Below, in pieces: positions 7,983-16,578 of a stretch of DNA of 64,000 nt. The DNA is from Halomarina ordinaria. Lineage in GTDB: Archaea > Halobacteriota > Halobacteria > Halobacteriales > Haloarculaceae. Below the pieces are notes generated by a model. That model ran no database searches. It was given only the letters and a program-made list of their open reading frames with translations, and had not been told where the DNA came from. Both the position numbers and the translations under genes were made by a program. Position 1 is the first letter of the stretch, and every line of letters starts with the position of its first letter. The stretch covers positions 434,001 through 498,000 of the forward strand of contig NZ_JARRAH010000001.1 in NCBI RefSeq assembly GCF_030553305.1, written 5' to 3'.

Positions 7983-8912
7983 TCAGTCGTCCGATTCGCC
8001 CGTCGCGCTCGCCGCGCCCGTCGCCCCTGCCGACAGGCCGTCGACGGAGAGCGTGCCCGTCAGTTCGCGGTAGGGGTAGGGCATGTCGATGCCCTCGGCG
8101 TCACAGCGCTCCTTGACGGCGGAGACGAACTCCGACTGGGCGCCGACGATGTCGGCCCGGGAGGGGTCGGCTATCCAGAAGCGCGCCTGGAGGCCGACCG
8201 CCGAGTCGCCGAGTTCGGTGACGCGCACCGAGGGCGCCGGGTCGTCGAGGATGCCCTCGCACGCCGACGCCTCGTCGAGGATGACCTCCGTCGCGTGCGT
8301 GATGTCGTCGTCGTAGCCGATGCCGAAGACGAACGTGCGCCGGAGTTTGTCGTAGGCGACGGGGTTGACCAGCGCGTTGTTCGCGAGGTCGGAGTTCGGC
8401 ACCGTGATGCGCTCGTTGTCGAAGGTGCGAACGCGCGTCACCCGGAGGTCTATCTCCTCGACGGTCCCCGACATGTCCTCCCACTCGATCCAGTCACCGA
8501 TGTCGAACGGCCGGTCCTTGAGGATGAAGATGCCGGCGACGAAGTTGCTGAGCAGGTCCTGCGCGGCGAAGCCGAGCGCCAGCGCCAGCGCGCCGCCGAT
8601 GGTCGCGAAGGCGGCGAGGAAGGCACCGAACCCCGCGACGGTGAACGCGACGGCGACGGCGGCGAAGAGCACGACGATGCCGATGACGTTCCGGGCGAGG
8701 CTCCGGATCGTCTCGTCGAACCCGCGCGCGTGCATCGCGCGGTTCAACAGCGGCATGACCACGAGCCGTCCGAGGAGGTAGACGACGACGAACGCGACGA
8801 CGAACGCGACGACGTCACCGATGAGACCGCCGTACAGTTCGACGGCCTGGTCGAGGTCCCGTGGGACGAGCGGCTCCGACTGCAACGGTGAGGATGACGT
8901 ACCTTGAATCAT
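7983..8912 (-). CDS. mscS: Small-conductance mechanosensitive channel (MscS family)
   Basis: 309 residues. Three or four membrane helices lie in residues 25-140, the last being the Gly/Ala-rich pore helix (ALALALGFAAQDLLSNFVAG). After it comes the beta domain with ILKDRPFDIGDWIEWEDMSGTVEEIDLRVTRVRTFDNERITVPNSDL, the MscS signature. The alpha/beta C-terminal domain ends near residue 290, followed by a low-complexity Ser/Ala/Gly tail. These channels open under membrane tension and release solutes on osmotic downshift, which matters for a halophile. ATG at 8912 is followed by a short polar N-terminus. It is monocistronic. Confidence 0.9.
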   Translation of the reverse strand: MIQGTSSSPLQSEPLVPRDLDQAVELYGGLIGDVVAFVVAFVVVYLLGRLVVMPLLNRAMHARGFDETIRSLARNVIGIVVLFAAVAVAFTVAGFGAFLAAFATIGGALALALGFAAQDLLSNFVAGIFILKDRPFDIGDWIEWEDMSGTVEEIDLRVTRVRTFDNERITVPNSDLANNALVNPVAYDKLRRTFVFGIGYDDDITHATEVILDEASACEGILDDPAPSVRVTELGDSAVGLQARFWIADPSRADIVGAQSEFVSAVKERCDAEGIDMPYPYRELTGTLSVDGLSAGATGAASATGESDD

Positions 8913-9059
8913 GTGTGTGTCGCGGGCGTCGACGCGACCCGGCCGCCGCGAACGGTCGACTGACGGCCACTGACGCGCGTGTCGGTCCGCGCTCCAAACA
9001 CCGACGCACGAACGTACAAAGATACCGATGTATCCGGCGGGTGTTTCCGAGCCCCTCGC

Positions 9060-9485
9060 TCACTCCTCGTCCATCCGGACGGTGAGGACGGGGACCGGCG
9101 AGGTCCGGACGACCCGCTCGGTGACGCTCCCGAGGAGGTAGCGGTCGAGGCCCTGTCGGCCGTGCGTCGCCATCACGACGAGGTCGACGTCGTGGCCCTC
9201 CGCGTACTCCTGGATGGTCGCGTGTGGCTCCCCCTGAACCACCTCGCCGACCACGTCGACCCGGTCGCCCGCCGTGTCGAGGGTCTCGCGGACGACGCGC
9301 TCGCCCTCCTCTTCCAGCGCGTCGACGACTTGCCCCCCGAGGACGGTGATGCTGTCGCGGTCGGTGTCCGCGACGTAGAGGACGTGGACCGTCGCGCCGC
9401 TCAGTTCGGCCAGGTCGAGTGCGTGCTCCAGTGCGACCGCCGCGCCGTCGCTCCCGTCGGTCGGGAAGAGGATGTCGTCGTACAT
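9060..9485 (-). CDS. Universal stress protein UspA family
   Basis: 141 residues, a single Usp domain. It begins with the strand YDDILFPTDGSDGA and ends with MATHGRQGLDRYLLGSVTERV, the ATP-binding loop (GX2GX9GS, with the first Gly replaced by Ala) of the nucleotide-binding subclass. The role is ATP-dependent stress or signalling, but individual targets are unknown. It lies 26 bases downstream of the Orc1/Cdc6-like gene on the same strand and may be read from its transcript. Confidence 0.9.
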   Translation of the reverse strand: MYDDILFPTDGSDGAAVALEHALDLAELSGATVHVLYVADTDRDSITVLGGQVVDALEEEGERVVRETLDTAGDRVDVVGEVVQGEPHATIQEYAEGHDVDLVVMATHGRQGLDRYLLGSVTERVVRTSPVPVLTVRMDEE

Positions 9486-9511
9486 CGTGGGGTGCCACGT
9501 GCAGGGGACGC

Positions 9512-10696
9512 TTAATCCCTCTGGCGCGAGGGGCCGACCTCCCGGAGGTGACGGTAGGCGAGCGTCGAGAACCGCGGGTCGAGGCGGCTCGGGGGGCGTC
9601 CTCGGCCTGCGTCGCGCGCGGCGACCGTCACGCGGTCGAGGACGCCCGACTCGGCGAGTTCGTACAGCACGCGCGTGACCGTCCCCGGCGAGAGCGCGAC
9701 CGAGGGGTCGGCGGCGATGGCGGTGGCGGTGGCGCTGACCGACGTGCGCTGGTCGTCGTCGAGGTCGACGACGCGGTCGAGGACGACGGCCGAGGCGTCC
9801 GTCAGCGCGAGCACGCGACCGAGCGGAATCCCGCCGGCCGGGACCGCCGCGATGCCGGCGTCGACGTGGGCGTCCGTCAGGCGCTCGCCGCCCGCTTCGA
9901 GGGCGGCGTCGACCGCACAGAACAGCGCGCAGACGGCGTCGTGGGCGTTCCCCTCCGCCCAGGTGGCGATGCGGACGAGCTGGTCGTGGGTGAACGCCCG
10001 CGGGGAGAGCCCCTCCACCGCCCGGGCGGTGAGGATGTCCTCGACGGCGTGACGGTCGTACGCCGGCACCGGGACGTGCTGGACCGGGGCGTCGGCCGCC
10101 GGGCCCTCTCGCCCGACGCAGAGCGTCGCCACGGGGCCGGAGAGCGCGTCGAAGCGCTCCCGCACGACCGACGCGGGGTAGGTCTCGGGTTCGCCGACGT
10201 GGTCGACGACCAGCAGGACCCGCCGGTCGTGCTCGTCGAGCCACGCGTCCAGCCGGTCCCGGAGGTCGTCGGTCCGGACGCCCCCTCGCGGCGGCTGTTC
10301 GTCGGTGAGACCGTCGAGCGCGGCGTAGTAGAGGCCGAACGCGCTCGACGCCGTCCGCGCGTCGACGTAGTGAAAGACGAACGACGGGGCGGTCGTCCCC
10401 GCCCGGGTCGTCGTGTAGATGGCCCGTCCGTTGCTCGAGAGCAGGCGCGAGAGGTGTCCGACCAGCGCGGTGACGACCGCCGACTTCCCGCTCCCGGCGG
10501 GGCCGGAGAGGACCGTGTCGGTCGGCAGGTCGTCCTCGAACACGGGGGCGACGGCGTCGAGCAGTCGCTCCAGGACGGGACCGCGCCCGACGGGTTCCGC
10601 CGGGTGGACGAGGGGGTTCAGCGCGTCCTCGTCGCGGACGAGGTGGACGTCGCCGTCGGTTCGCTGTCGCCTGAGGATGCGTTCCTCGAAGTTCAT
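9512..10696 (-). CDS. Orc1/Cdc6-like AAA+ protein, divergent
   Basis: 394 residues. Walker A GPAGSGKS is at 65-72. The Walker B strand reads LLVVDH (161-166), with His where replication initiators have Glu. The C-terminus carries a winged-helix region (about 310-385: VTRVLYELAESGVLDRVTV). Overall layout is that of haloarchaeal Orc1/Cdc6 paralogues, which bind origins. The altered Walker B suggests weak or no ATP hydrolysis, so this may be a regulatory or decayed paralogue. No origin-like repeats or AT-rich unwinding element are visible in the 39-base gap upstream. It follows the glpK-facilitator genes on the same strand, an odd operon partner. Confidence 0.75.
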   Translation of the reverse strand: MNFEERILRRQRTDGDVHLVRDEDALNPLVHPAEPVGRGPVLERLLDAVAPVFEDDLPTDTVLSGPAGSGKSAVVTALVGHLSRLLSSNGRAIYTTTRAGTTAPSFVFHYVDARTASSAFGLYYAALDGLTDEQPPRGGVRTDDLRDRLDAWLDEHDRRVLLVVDHVGEPETYPASVVRERFDALSGPVATLCVGREGPAADAPVQHVPVPAYDRHAVEDILTARAVEGLSPRAFTHDQLVRIATWAEGNAHDAVCALFCAVDAALEAGGERLTDAHVDAGIAAVPAGGIPLGRVLALTDASAVVLDRVVDLDDDQRTSVSATATAIAADPSVALSPGTVTRVLYELAESGVLDRVTVAARDAGRGRPPSRLDPRFSTLAYRHLREVGPSRQRD

Positions 10697-10735
10697 CGAA
10701 ACGTGTGCTATCGAAATAGTCGTGGGGGAGACCCT

Positions 10736-11800
10736 TCAGAACGCCGGTTGCGGCACCCAGACGGCCGACGGGAAGACGCCGAGCAGCGCGAGCACGCCGA
10801 TGATGAGCGTCCCGAAGACGATGGCGGCCGCGGGCGGGTCCCAGTGGGTGTCGCCGTGGGCGTAGAACACGCGCTGGAAGACCTCGCCGAACAGCGCGCA
10901 GACGAGCCCGAACAGCGCCCCGACGAGTAGCATCGCCACGACGGGGCCGTCGGCGACGGCCGTCCCCTCGGGGACGATGGCGAGCGCCGCCGTGCTCGCG
11001 GGCAGCGACATGTGGTGGGTCACGGGGATGTTCGCCACCCCGAGGTTGAGGAAGACGAGGCTCGCCGCGCTGATGCCGAACGCGAGGAACGCGCTCTCGG
11101 TCACGAAGGCGATGTACGCGCCGAGGACGCCCACGACGGCGCCGATGGCGGCGACGTTCGCCCACTTGTACTGGTGGGGGAGCCACGGTTCGACGAGGAA
11201 CCGGGCGGTCGCCGCCCCGCCGTCGGTCGCCTCGCCCCCCGCGTCGCTCGTTCCCGGTTCGCCGATGACGCGACGCTCCTCGGACTCGAACGGCGACATG
11301 TCGAGCAGGCCGGTCCGCCGGTCGCCGATGATGCCGTAGCCGAAGGCGACGCGGTGGACGAGCGCCGAGAGGGTGACACCCAGCGCGATGGGGTCCCAGG
11401 GAAGCGCGAGCTGACTCGAGAGCGTCGTGATCCAGTAGCCGACGACGCCGAAGACGGCGCCGACGGCGAGCACGTCGGGTTTCGTCCCGAGCGCGTAGCC
11501 GATGTCCTTCGCGTCGTGGTAGTCGAAGCCGGGGTCATCGATGTACCCCTTCTTCGCGGCGTAGGCGGTGGCGGCCGCCCCCGCCGCGAAACTGATGTGC
11601 GGGCCGAAGACGGGGCCGAAGGCGATACTGCCCGTGATGGCGCCCGCGTCGGCGTCGACGTACGCCGCCGCCTCCCCCGCGATGACCATGAAGCCGGTGA
11701 AGATGAACGCCGGGAGCGCGCCGAGGGCCGCGCCGAAGGCGCCGCCCGCGAGCGCGGCGATGAGGAGTTCGACGGTGAAGAACGCCGAGATGTCGACCAT
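10736..11800 (-). CDS. glpX: Putative glycerol facilitator, multi-pass membrane protein downstream of glpK
   Basis: 354 residues with about nine membrane helices rich in Gly and Ala. The central polar stretch (about residues 165-205, ESEERRVIGEPGTSDAGGEATDGG region) is a cytoplasmic or external loop. It is not MIP-family GlpF: there are no NPA motifs. In Haloferax the same kind of gene follows glpK in the glycerol operon and has been proposed to be a glycerol facilitator; that assignment rests on context. The ATG at 11800 overlaps the glpK stop (TGATG), showing translational coupling. The symbol follows haloarchaeal usage and is unrelated to bacterial fructose bisphosphatase GlpX. Confidence 0.7.
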   Translation of the reverse strand: MVDISAFFTVELLIAALAGGAFGAALGALPAFIFTGFMVIAGEAAAYVDADAGAITGSIAFGPVFGPHISFAAGAAATAYAAKKGYIDDPGFDYHDAKDIGYALGTKPDVLAVGAVFGVVGYWITTLSSQLALPWDPIALGVTLSALVHRVAFGYGIIGDRRTGLLDMSPFESEERRVIGEPGTSDAGGEATDGGAATARFLVEPWLPHQYKWANVAAIGAVVGVLGAYIAFVTESAFLAFGISAASLVFLNLGVANIPVTHHMSLPASTAALAIVPEGTAVADGPVVAMLLVGALFGLVCALFGEVFQRVFYAHGDTHWDPPAAAIVFGTLIIGVLALLGVFPSAVWVPQPAF

Positions 11801-13341
11801 CACTCACCACCCTCTCTCGCCCAGCCCCGCGAGCAGTCGACGGCGTCGATCCAGCGCGCGTGGAGCGCGTCGGCGTCCTCGGGGTTCATGTCGGGGGTGA
11901 ACTCGCGGTCGACCTGCCAGTTGTCGCGGAGTTCGTCGATGGTCTCCCAGTAGCCGACGGCGAGGCCGGCGGCGTACGCCGACCCGAGCGCCGTCGTCTC
12001 GTCGACCTCCGGGCGGACGATGTCCGTCTGGACGATGTCCGACTGGAGCTGACAGAGGAAGTTGTTCTTCACCGCGCCGCCGTCGACCCGGAGGCTCGCC
12101 ATCTCGATGCCGGAGTCGGCCTCCATCGCCTCCGCGACGTCGCGCGTCTGGTAGGCGATGGACTCCAGCGTCGCCCGCACGAGGTGTTCCTTCCCCGTCC
12201 CGCGGGTCATGCCGACGATGGTGCCGCGCGCGCGGCCGTCCCAGTGGGGTGCCCCGAGGCCCGTGAACGCGGGCACGAGGTAGACCCCGTCGGTCGAGTC
12301 GACGCTCCGCGCCAGCGTCTCGGTCTGGGCGGGGTTGTCGATGAGTTCGATGTCCTCCAGCCACTGGATGGCGGCGCCGGTGATGAAGATGGCCCCCTCC
12401 AGCGCGTACTGGACGGGTTCGCCCGAGCGCTGGAAGCCGACGGTCGTCAGCAGGCCGTGGTCGCTCTCGACGGGTTCCTCGCCCGTGTTCATCAGGAAGA
12501 ACGAGCCGGTGCCGTAGGTGTTCTTCGCGGCGCCGGGGTCGAAGCAGGTCTGGCCGAACAGCGCCGCCTGCTGGTCGCCGAAGGCGCCCGCGACGGGGAC
12601 CGCCGCCCCGAGGAAGCCGTCGGGGTCGGTGTGCCCGTAGAGGTCCGCGTCGCTCGACGGGCGCACCTCCGGGAGGATGGACTCGGGGACGTCGAACTCC
12701 GCCAGGAGTTCCTCGTCCCACTCCATCTCGCGGATGTTGAACAGCATCGTCCGGGAGGCGTTGGTCACGTCGGTGATGTGGTTCCCGGTGAGACGGTCGA
12801 TGAGCCACGAGTCGATGGTGCCGAAGCGGAGTTCCCCCTGCTCGGCGCGGTCGCGGACGTCCTCGGGCCGCGTGCGCTGGAGTTTGATGGGGTCGGCGTT
12901 GTCCAGCAGCCACTCCACCTTCGTCGCCGAGAAGTAGGCGTCGACCTCCAGTCCCGTCTTCTCGCGGATGGGACCGGCCATCCCCACCTCCTGGAGCTCC
13001 TCGACGCGGTCGGTCGTACGCCGGTCCTGCCAGACGATGGCGTTGTGGATGGGCCGTCCCGTCTCCTCGTCCCAGATGAGCGTCGTCTCGCGCTGGTTGG
13101 TGATGCCGAGGGCCGCCAGCTGTTCGGGGTCGAGGCCCTCCTCTTCGAGCGCGCGAGTGACGACGGTCTGGGTGTTCTCCCATATCTCGACCGGGTCGTG
13201 CTCGACCCAGCCGGGTTCGGGGTAGATCTGTTCGTGCGTCTCGTAGGCGTTGGCGACGACGCGGCCCGCGTGGTCGAAGACCATGAACCGCGTGCCGGTC
13301 GTCCCCTGGTCGATCGCGCCGATGTATGTCTCGTCTGTCAC
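11800..13341 (-). CDS. glpK: Glycerol kinase
   Basis: 513 residues of the FGGY kinase family. It phosphorylates glycerol to glycerol-3-phosphate with ATP. Seen are the first phosphate-binding loop IGAIDQGTTGTRFMVFD, the ITNQRETTL and WQDRRT substrate-site segments, YFSATKVEWLLDN, GDQQAALFGQ, and the FGGY C-terminal signature region VPAFTGLGAPHWDGRARGTIVGMTRGT. The start is taken at GTG 13341, giving (V/M)TDETYIGAIDQG, the usual haloarchaeal N-terminus; a GTG nine codons earlier is possible. It is transcribed away from gpdABC across a shared control region with repeated TTTATCG/CGATAAA operators and is coupled to the facilitator gene. Confidence 0.95.
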   Translation of the reverse strand: MTDETYIGAIDQGTTGTRFMVFDHAGRVVANAYETHEQIYPEPGWVEHDPVEIWENTQTVVTRALEEEGLDPEQLAALGITNQRETTLIWDEETGRPIHNAIVWQDRRTTDRVEELQEVGMAGPIREKTGLEVDAYFSATKVEWLLDNADPIKLQRTRPEDVRDRAEQGELRFGTIDSWLIDRLTGNHITDVTNASRTMLFNIREMEWDEELLAEFDVPESILPEVRPSSDADLYGHTDPDGFLGAAVPVAGAFGDQQAALFGQTCFDPGAAKNTYGTGSFFLMNTGEEPVESDHGLLTTVGFQRSGEPVQYALEGAIFITGAAIQWLEDIELIDNPAQTETLARSVDSTDGVYLVPAFTGLGAPHWDGRARGTIVGMTRGTGKEHLVRATLESIAYQTRDVAEAMEADSGIEMASLRVDGGAVKNNFLCQLQSDIVQTDIVRPEVDETTALGSAYAAGLAVGYWETIDELRDNWQVDREFTPDMNPEDADALHARWIDAVDCSRGWAREGGE

Positions 13342-13400
13342 GGTGGTCACCTCGTACGGGGCGCCCACGCCGCGCCGACGCCCCCCGTCTCGCGGCGGCG

Positions 13401-13437
13401 ATTGTTTATCGCCACACGCAACACACCGATAAACAAT
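13401..13437. promoter_or_regulatory. Operator-like inverted repeat 1 between glpK and gpdA
   Basis: ATTGTTTATCG (13401-13411) and CGATAAACAAT (13427-13437) are perfect 11-bp arms separated by 15 bases. The core TTTATCG-N15-CGATAAA recurs with the same spacing at 13551-13579. This copy lies on the glpK side. The AT-rich stretch that follows (AATATTGAATATTATTATAAA) probably holds the promoter elements. Confidence 0.65.
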
Positions 13438-13550
13438 ATTGAATATTATTATAAACCTTGCTCATGGAATCCGACATGTTCCGGGGAACACGTCGATTGG
13501 CCGGTATGTACGCGCCGCGTACGCGCCGCCGAGTCCCCTCGCACCGATTC

Positions 13551-13579
13551 TTTATCGCCGGTTATCTACCGACGATAAA
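13551..13579. promoter_or_regulatory. Operator-like inverted repeat 2 upstream of gpdA
   Basis: TTTATCG (13551-13557) and CGATAAA (13573-13579), 15 bases apart. The right arm runs into GATAAAATAAAG (13574-13585), a likely TATA box for gpdA about 35 bases before its ATG. A protein bound here would cover the promoter, so repression is more likely than activation. Haloarchaeal GlpR (DeoR family) is a plausible but unproven ligand; no glpR gene is in the window. Confidence 0.65.
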
Positions 13580-13616
13580 ATAAAGTGTGCGCGGCGCATC
13601 TCGTGGTTAGCGACCG

Positions 13617-15287
13617 ATGCCCACGGAGACTGATGTCGTGGTGATCGGCGGGGGGTCGACCGGCTGCGGTATCGCCCGGGACCTGGCGATGCGCGGCGTG
13701 GACGTCACACTCGTCGAGAAGGGAAACCTGACCCACGGAACGACCGGACGGATGCACGGCCTGCTCCACAGCGGTGGACGCTACGCCGTCTCCGACCAGA
13801 AGAGCGCGCGCGAGTGCATCGAGGAGAACCGCGTCCTGCGGGACATCGCGAGTCACTGCGTCGAGTTGACGGGCGGCTACTTCGTCCAGATGGCGGACGA
13901 CCCCGACGAGTACTTCGAGGAGAAACTCGCGGGCTGTCGCGCCTGCGACATCCCCGCCGAGGTGGTCGACCGGGAGACGCTCCTGCGCGAGGAACCGTAC
14001 CTCTCGCCGGACGTGCGGCGGGCCATCCGGGTACCCGACGGCGCCGTCGACCCGTTCCGCCTCTGCGTGGCCAACGCCGCCAGCGCCGAGGAGTTCGGCG
14101 GGCGCGTCGAGACCCACGCGGCGGTGACCGACGTCCTCGTCGAGGACGGCGAGGTGGTCGGCGTCGAGGTCACCCACGACGCGGGGCCCGCGAAACACGG
14201 CGAGGGAGAAGGCGTCGAGGAGATACACGCCGACCACGTCGTCAACGCGACGGGCGCGTGGGCCGGGCGCCTCGGCGCGATGGCCGGCGTCGACGTCGAG
14301 GTCCGCCCCTCGAAGGGCGCGATGGTGGTGATGAACTGCCGGCAGGTCGACAAGGTGGTCAACCGCTGTCGACCGAAGGGCGACGCCGACATCGTCGTCC
14401 CCCACGAGACGACGGTCATCCTGGGGACGACCGACGAGGAGGTCGAGGACCCCGAGGACTACCCCGAAGAGCAGTGGGAGGTCGACCTCCTCGTCGACGA
14501 ACTGGCCCAACTGGTCCCCGTCCTCGCCGACTCGCGGACGGTCCGCTCGTTCTGGGGCGTCCGTCCGCTGTACGAACCGCCGGGCACCGGGACGGCCGAC
14601 CCGACGGACATCACGCGCGACTTCTTCCTCCTCGACCACGACGAGCACGACGACCTGCCCGGCATGACCTCCATCGTCGGCGGGAAGTTCACCACCTACC
14701 GCATGATGGCCGAGTCCATCAGCGACCACGTCTGTGCGAAACTCGGCGTGGACGCGCGCTGTCGCACCGCGGAGGTACCCCTCCCCGGGAGCGACGACTT
14801 CTCGGTGCTCCGCGACTACATGGAGGAGTTCGGCCTGCGCTCGCCCGTGGGCCGCCGGAGCGTCCAGCGCCTCGGCAGTCGTGCCGACGAGGTGCTCCGC
14901 ACCGAGGAGGCGAACCCCGTCGTCTGCGCCTGCGAGGCCGTCACCCGCGCCGAACTGCGCGACGCCATCTCGCAGTCGGGGCCGGACCTCAACGCCGCGC
15001 GCATCCGGACCCGCGCCTCGATGGGGAACTGTCAGGGCGGGTTCTGCGCCCACCGGATGGCGTTCGAACTCCACCCCGACTACGAGGAACCGACCGTCAC
15101 CGCCGCGTTCGACGACCTCTACGCCGAGCGCTACAAGGGCGTCCGACACGCGCTGTGGGGCGAACAGCTCTCGCAGGCGATGCTCACCCACGCGCTCCAC
15201 GGCGCGACGATGAACCGCGACGGCGACCCCGCGCGCAACGACGGGGTCGACTTCGCCGCCTTCGACGGAGGCCAGCGTGGCGATTGA
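13617..15287 (+). CDS. gpdA: Anaerobic-type glycerol-3-phosphate dehydrogenase subunit A
   Basis: 556 residues. It oxidises glycerol-3-phosphate to dihydroxyacetone phosphate using FAD. The N-terminal Rossmann motif is [21 protein letters not shown] (about 6-26), followed by [15 protein letters not shown] typical of GlpA. The C-terminal third carries a Cys-rich segment, [13 protein letters not shown] and GNCQGGFC, a BFD-like [2Fe-2S] region of archaeal GlpA. Start ATG 13617. The gene overlaps gpdB by 11 bases, so the three subunits are made together. With glpK it forms the route from glycerol, a main carbon source in brines because algae make it as osmolyte, to triose phosphate. Confidence 0.95.
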   Translation: MPTETDVVVIGGGSTGCGIARDLAMRGVDVTLVEKGNLTHGTTGRMHGLLHSGGRYAVSDQKSARECIEENRVLRDIASHCVELTGGYFVQMADDPDEYFEEKLAGCRACDIPAEVVDRETLLREEPYLSPDVRRAIRVPDGAVDPFRLCVANAASAEEFGGRVETHAAVTDVLVEDGEVVGVEVTHDAGPAKHGEGEGVEEIHADHVVNATGAWAGRLGAMAGVDVEVRPSKGAMVVMNCRQVDKVVNRCRPKGDADIVVPHETTVILGTTDEEVEDPEDYPEEQWEVDLLVDELAQLVPVLADSRTVRSFWGVRPLYEPPGTGTADPTDITRDFFLLDHDEHDDLPGMTSIVGGKFTTYRMMAESISDHVCAKLGVDARCRTAEVPLPGSDDFSVLRDYMEEFGLRSPVGRRSVQRLGSRADEVLRTEEANPVVCACEAVTRAELRDAISQSGPDLNAARIRTRASMGNCQGGFCAHRMAFELHPDYEEPTVTAAFDDLYAERYKGVRHALWGEQLSQAMLTHALHGATMNRDGDPARNDGVDFAAFDGGQRGD

Positions 15288-16578
15288 GGACGACGTCCTC
15301 GTCGTCGGCGGTGGGCTGGCCGGCCTGAGCGCGGCGATTCGCGCCGCCCGGACCGGCGCGCGGACCCGCCTCGTCTCGCACAAGGAGAGCACGCTCCGGC
15401 AGGCGTCGGGCCTCGTCGACGTCCTCGGCTACGCCCCCCGACCGGTGGGAGCGGCGGCCGGTGAGGCGACGCCCCTCTCTGACCCCTTCGAGGCGTTCGA
15501 CGACCTCCCCGGCGAGCACCCCTACGAGCACGTCGGGCGCGAGGGCGTCCGCGAGGGCCTCGCCTTCTTCGACGACCTCGTGGGCGATGCCTACCGGGGG
15601 GGCCACACCGACCGCAACGCGCTCGTCCCGACCCACGGCGGCGCGGTGAAACCCACCGCGCGCTACCCCGCGAGCGTGGCCGACGGCCTCGCGAGCGACG
15701 ACCGGGCGGCGCTCCTGGTCGGCTTCGACGCCGTGACGGACTTCTCCGCCGAGTACGCCGCCGACCACCTCCGGGCGGCCGGCGTCCCCTTCGACGTGCG
15801 GGGGGCGACGGTGTCGTTCCCGGGCGAGGTCCGCGCCGACGCCGCCCTGACGCACCTCGCCCACGCCCTCGACGAGAACGAACTCGTCGAGCACGAGGGC
15901 TCCCGCGTCGGCACGCGGACGGCGCTGGCCGAACTGGTGCGCCCCCACCTCGGGGACGCAGAGCGCGTCGGCTTCCCCGCGCTCCTCGGGATGGACCACC
16001 CGGAGGAGGTCAGGGCGTCGCTCTCACGGCTGCTCGACGCCGCCGTCTTCGAGGTGCCGATGGGCCCGCCGAGCCTCCCGGGGATGCGCCTCGCGGCGCG
16101 ACTGCGCGACGCCGCCGACGCGGCCGGCGTCAGGGTGACGACGGGCGTCCCCGTCGTCGGCTACGACGCGGAGGGCGACCGCATCGAGACGGTGGCCGTC
16201 CGCCACGAGCGCCAGCGCGTCCCCTACCGGGCCGAGCAGTACGTCCTCGCCACCGGGGGCCTCGTCGGGAAGGGCATCGGCTCCGACCGGTCGGGCGTCA
16301 GCGAGGCCGTCTTCGACTGTCACGTCCCCCACCCCGCGGACCGCTACGACTGGTTCGAGGACGGCGCGTTCGACGCCCACCCCTTCGCCCGCTTCGGCGT
16401 GCGGACCGACCGGGACCTCCGGCCGCTCGACGCGACCGACGAACCGCACTACGAGAACCTCCGGGCCGCCGGCGCGGTCCTCGGGGGCTACGACCTCGCG
16501 GCGGAGTGCTCCGGCAGCGGCGTCTCGCTCGCCACGGGCGTTCGCGCCGGCACCATCGCAGGAGAGACGACCACATGA
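15277..16578 (+). CDS. gpdB: Glycerol-3-phosphate dehydrogenase subunit B
   Basis: 433 residues. FAD/NAD-fold protein with [21 protein letters not shown] at about 7-27. GlpB is the second flavoprotein-like subunit of the GlpABC complex and passes electrons from GlpA to GlpC. Starts with GTG at 15277 inside the gpdA coding sequence and ends overlapping the gpdC start (ATGA). The C-terminal [25 protein letters not shown] is the conserved second dinucleotide-binding segment of the family. Confidence 0.9.
   Translation: MAIEDDVLVVGGGLAGLSAAIRAARTGARTRLVSHKESTLRQASGLVDVLGYAPRPVGAAAGEATPLSDPFEAFDDLPGEHPYEHVGREGVREGLAFFDDLVGDAYRGGHTDRNALVPTHGGAVKPTARYPASVADGLASDDRAALLVGFDAVTDFSAEYAADHLRAAGVPFDVRGATVSFPGEVRADAALTHLAHALDENELVEHEGSRVGTRTALAELVRPHLGDAERVGFPALLGMDHPEEVRASLSRLLDAAVFEVPMGPPSLPGMRLAARLRDAADAAGVRVTTGVPVVGYDAEGDRIETVAVRHERQRVPYRAEQYVLATGGLVGKGIGSDRSGVSEAVFDCHVPHPADRYDWFEDGAFDAHPFARFGVRTDRDLRPLDATDEPHYENLRAAGAVLGGYDLAAECSGSGVSLATGVRAGTIAGETTT

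Noticed and set aside
10697-10735. Replication origin next to the Orc1/Cdc6-like gene
   Set aside because: The gap is 39 bases with no ORB-type repeats or AT-rich unwinding element, and the other flank is the UspA gene.
9060-11186. A single 708-codon minus-strand frame running through the UspA and Orc1/Cdc6-like genes
   Set aside because: Only the last 141 codons match a family (UspA); the rest is Arg-rich shadow of the Orc1/Cdc6-like gene, which is in another frame.
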